Under the pieces are notes generated by a model, which was not told the origin of the DNA, made no database searches, and saw only the letters and a program-made list of their open reading frames with translations. The position numbers and the translations under genes were made by a program. Below, piece by piece: positions 61,654 to 64,000 of a stretch of 64,000 bases of DNA (position 1 is the first letter of the stretch; each line of letters opens with the position of its first letter). This DNA is from Rhizobium sp. Q54 (lineage in GTDB: Bacteria; Bacteroidota; Bacteroidia; Flavobacteriales; Flavobacteriaceae), in assembly GCA_943328505.2 (NCBI GenBank), contig CALQAH020000003.1:27600-91599 (forward strand), given 5' to 3'.

Positions 61654-63516
61654 TTATCCTTCAATCTTAGCGGAAAGTTCAAACCAACGTTCCTCTTTGT
61701 CTTCTATTTTACGGATAATATTTTGTAATTCTTTGGCCTTGTTTGTGATTTCAGTATCGGCAACTTTTCCTTCTGAAAATAGCTTTTCAATTTCTCTTTT
61801 TTGATGCTCCAAGTCTTTAATTTCACGTTCAATTTTTTGAAATTCTTTTTGCTCGTTAAAACTTAAATTGGAAGTATTATTATTTTGTTTCCAATCTTTC
61901 TTTTCGGCTTTGTTTTCTTCTTTTTGAACTACATCTGCACTGTCTTCATAGGCTCTGAAATCGGAATAATTTCCTGGAAAATCTTCAATAACACCATCGC
62001 CACGAAACACAAATAAATGGTCCACAATTTTGTCCATAAAATACCTGTCGTGTGAAACCACAAGTAAACAACCAGGATAATCCAAAAGAAAACTTTCCAA
62101 AACATTTAGCGTGACAATATCCAAATCATTGGTAGGTTCATCAAGTATCAAAAAGTTAGGATTTTGAATCAAAACGGTACACAAGTACAAACGTTTTAAT
62201 TCACCACCACTTAGTTTTTCAACAAAATCGTGTTGCTTTTTTCTATCAAAAAGGAATCGTTCTAATAATTGACCTGCAGAAATAATTTTACCTTTTGTTA
62301 ATGGGATATATTCACCGTATTCTTTAATAATATCGATAACTTTTTGACCCGGTTTTGGGTTAATGCCGCTTTGGGTATAATAGCCAACTTTTATTGTGTC
62401 TCCGGTGATAACTTTTCCTCCATCAACAGGAATTGTTCCTGTGATTAAATTCAAAAAAGTTGATTTTCCAGTTCCATTTTTACCAATAATTCCAATACGT
62501 TCGCCACGTTGAAAATCGAAACTAAAATTGTCTAAAATCACTCGGTCTTTAAACTTTTTAGAGATTTTATGAAGTTCGATAATCTTGCTGCCCATTCGTT
62601 CCATATTGATTTCCAATTCAACCACATTTTCTCTACGGCGACTTTGGGCTTTCTCTTTAATAACATAAAAATCATCTTGGCGAGATTTGCTCTTACAAGT
62701 TCTTGCTTTGGGTTGTCTTCGCATCCATTCAAGCTCTTTTACAAATAAGTTTTGAGCTTTATCAACACTTGAATTTTCGGAAGCAATACGCTCTTCTTTT
62801 TTCTCTAAATAATACGAATAATTTCCTTTATATTGGTATAACTTCCCGTTGTCGAGTTCTATTATTTCATTGCAAACACGTTCCAAAAAGAAACGGTCGT
62901 GTGTTACCATAAAAAGCGTAATATTTTCTTTGGCAAAATAGCTTTCTAGCCATTCAATCATTTCTAAATCAAGATGATTTGTTGGTTCATCAAGGATTAA
63001 TAAATCGGGACGATTAATAAGAATGATAGCCAATGATAAACGTTTTTTCTGTCCGCCCGATAGATTTTTCACTTTTAATTTAAAATCTTCCAACTTTAGC
63101 TTGAATAATATCTGCTTGAATTGTGTTTCAAAATCCCAAGCGTTATGTTGGTCCATTTTGTCAAATGCTTTTTGGTAAGCATCTTCATCTTCAGGGTTTT
63201 CTAATGCTTTTTCGTATTCTTCAATAACTTTTAAAATTTCATTATCCGAAGCAAAAACACTTTCTTCTATGGTTAATTCATCTTGCAAATTTGAATCTTG
63301 TGACAAAAAAGCCATGTTAATACCCTTTCTCAAAACTACATTTCCAGTATCGGGTTCATCATCACCATTGATGATTTTCATGATGCATGTTTTTCCAGAA
63401 CCATTCTTGGCAATAAATGCAATTTTTTGATCTTTATTGATTCCAAAGGAAATGTTTTCGAACAAAGTTCTTTCTCCAAAGGATTTAGATATATTTTCTA
63501 CAGAAAGGTAATTCAC
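61654..63516 (-). CDS. ABC-F family ATPase (Uup-like)
   Basis: A 620-residue double-cassette ATPase without membrane helices. Cassette 1 has GKNGSGKTC, LSGGQKKRL and LLILDEPTNHLD; cassette 2 has GKNGTGKST, LSGGELKRLYL and FLILDEPTNDLD. A C-terminal coiled coil (FNEQKEFQKIEREIKDLEHQ) is typical of Uup-type proteins, which act on ribosomes or branched DNA. The start is GTG 63516 (then NYLSVENISKSFG); an in-frame TTG at 63534 lies in the -7 box. Confidence 0.92.
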   Translation of the reverse strand: MNYLSVENISKSFGERTLFENISFGINKDQKIAFIAKNGSGKTCIMKIINGDDEPDTGNVVLRKGINMAFLSQDSNLQDELTIEESVFASDNEILKVIEEYEKALENPEDEDAYQKAFDKMDQHNAWDFETQFKQILFKLKLEDFKLKVKNLSGGQKKRLSLAIILINRPDLLILDEPTNHLDLEMIEWLESYFAKENITLFMVTHDRFFLERVCNEIIELDNGKLYQYKGNYSYYLEKKEERIASENSSVDKAQNLFVKELEWMRRQPKARTCKSKSRQDDFYVIKEKAQSRRRENVVELEINMERMGSKIIELHKISKKFKDRVILDNFSFDFQRGERIGIIGKNGTGKSTFLNLITGTIPVDGGKVITGDTIKVGYYTQSGINPKPGQKVIDIIKEYGEYIPLTKGKIISAGQLLERFLFDRKKQHDFVEKLSGGELKRLYLCTVLIQNPNFLILDEPTNDLDIVTLNVLESFLLDYPGCLLVVSHDRYFMDKIVDHLFVFRGDGVIEDFPGNYSDFRAYEDSADVVQKEENKAEKKDWKQNNNTSNLSFNEQKEFQKIEREIKDLEHQKREIEKLFSEGKVADTEITNKAKELQNIIRKIEDKEERWFELSAKIEG

Positions 63517-63531
63517 AATGTTAATTTTTTG

Positions 63532-63539
63532 CAAAAATA
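63532..63539 (-). promoter_or_regulatory. -7 box (TATTTTTG) for the Uup-like gene
   Basis: On the minus strand TATTTTTG matches TAnnTTTG and lies 15 bases before the GTG start. There is no clear -33 TTG. Confidence 0.5.
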
Positions 63540-63611
63540 CAGTATTGTTTTAAGTTTAAAACTTTAATACTTGCGAATTATATTTTTTTTAATTAAAAAT
63601 GTAAAAAACCT

Positions 63612-63641
63612 TTGTAAAAGTGATAAATATTTTTACATTTG
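63612..63641 (+). promoter_or_regulatory. rRNA promoter P1 (TTG-N19-TACATTTG)
   Basis: TTG at 63612-63614 and TACATTTG at 63634-63641, spacer 19, followed by CACCCCGC. The spacing and the downstream CACCC are shared with P2. Confidence 0.8.
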
Positions 63642-63724
63642 CACCCCGCATAAGTGAATATGTTCTTATTTTTATTGTAAATGAGTTATTTAGAAATAGG
63701 GGTAAAAAATTATTTCAAAAAGGC

Positions 63725-63754
63725 TTGTTTAATAGAAAAGAATAATTACTTTTG
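63725..63754 (+). promoter_or_regulatory. rRNA promoter P2 (TTG-N19-TACTTTTG)
   Basis: TTG at 63725-63727 and TACTTTTG at 63747-63754, spacer 19, followed by CACCCGC. It is 113 bases after P1 and 190 before the 16S start. Confidence 0.85.
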
Positions 63755-63829
63755 CACCCGCTTTGAGAATGAAGGCGATTTAAAATAAATGATTAAGAAT
63801 ACGTTCCTAGACATATTGAATTGACAGCC

Positions 63830-63851
63830 GTTTTAGAAGAGATTCTAAAAC
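63830..63851 (+). other. Perfect hairpin in the rRNA leader
   Basis: GTTTTAGAA-GAGA-TTCTAAAAC, a 9-bp stem with a tetraloop, inside the 16S leader. It may be an antitermination or processing element; the rest of the gap 63535-63943 contains the two promoters and no ORF. Confidence 0.6.
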
Positions 63852-63943
63852 AAACAAAAAGAGAGTAAGATAATCGGAAGATTTGAATAAAGCTAGCATA
63901 TTCGTCTAAAATACGATGCAGAATTAATTCAGCATAACAATAT

Positions 63944-64000
63944 ACGATGAAGAGTTTGATCCTGGCTCAGGATGAACGCTAGCGGCAGGCTTAACACATG
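63944..64000 (+). rRNA. 16S ribosomal RNA, 5' end (partial)
   Basis: The universal 5' sequence AGAGTTTGATCCTGGCTCAG begins at 63951 and is followed by GATGAACGCTAGCGGCAGGC, typical of Bacteroidota 16S. The mature 5' end is estimated at 63944 by alignment to Escherichia coli numbering; the window ends after 57 bases. Confidence 0.97.

Overview
The window looks like a Flavobacterium-type chromosome (Bacteroidota, Flavobacteriia). The evidence is low GC content and a complete S10-spc-alpha ribosomal run in the Bacteroidota layout, with secY followed directly by infA and no adk or map between them. Many genes also have promoters of the flavobacterial form TTG-N17..23-TAnnTTTG. No phage, insertion sequence or CRISPR array was seen. 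All calls come from reading the sequence and from recalled family knowledge; no database search was run.

Layout. 1-14463 (+): the 3' end of fusA, then rpsJ-rplC-rplD-rplW-rplB-rpsS-rplV-rpsC-rplP-rpmC-rpsQ-rplN-rplX-rplE-rpsN-rpsH-rplF-rplR-rpsE-rpmD-rplO-secY-infA-rpmJ-rpsM-rpsK-rpsD-rpoA-rplQ, closed by a strong terminator. Structured, gene-free leaders precede rplC and rpsD. 14.5-17.3 kb (+): carA, behind an unusual repeated leader, and eno. 17.3-26.3 kb: a lipoprotein, an aminotransferase and a beta-lactamase-fold serine hydrolase (-), a 2OG-Fe(II) oxygenase (+), and a probable operon udk-ftsB/divIC-mutA-antitoxin-toxin-mutB (-), in which a RelE/ParE toxin-antitoxin pair separates the two methylmalonyl-CoA mutase subunits. 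26.3-33.2 kb: a hairpin cluster, tRNA-Pro(UGG), trxB, a PadR/PspC/DUF2807 envelope module, a DUF4442 protein and a TIGR01777 epimerase. 33.4-42.1 kb (+): grpE-dnaJ, an ABC-2 exporter, an NtrC-like regulator without a DNA-binding domain, half a DEAD-box helicase, a DUF2007 protein and an ABC-F ATPase. 42.4-53.0 kb: a sensor kinase, a DUF6929-like protein, an internally deleted ppk2 pseudogene, a MATE pump, a prohibitin-like protein, MeaB (-), an Fsr-like MFS pump, a GH13 alpha-amylase and a GlcD-type oxidase. 53.0-63.5 kb (mostly -): small proteins, secA, a PduO-type cobalamin adenosyltransferase, a LolD/MacB-type ATPase, a histidine-bearing membrane protein, an O-methyltransferase and a second ABC-F ATPase. 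63.6-64.0 kb (+): two near-identical rRNA promoters and the first bases of a 16S rRNA gene.

How the genes fit together. The first 14 kb makes ribosomes, the Sec channel and RNA polymerase alpha; the rRNA promoters at the far end serve the same need. MutA/MutB (mutase), MeaB (GTPase chaperone) and the PduO-type adenosyltransferase (cofactor) form one B12-dependent methylmalonyl-CoA pathway scattered over about 37 kb.

The most unusual material lies between genes. Several families of short-word repeats (GGTTATTCG, CTCTGTGTATCTCTGTG, CAGTGTTCAGTG, TTTTCAAATT, TTCTAAACT, GAAGTCAGAAGTTAG) fill many gaps. Some fold into long hairpins, one holds a consensus promoter, one provides a stop codon, and one appears to be translated as the N-terminus of MutB.
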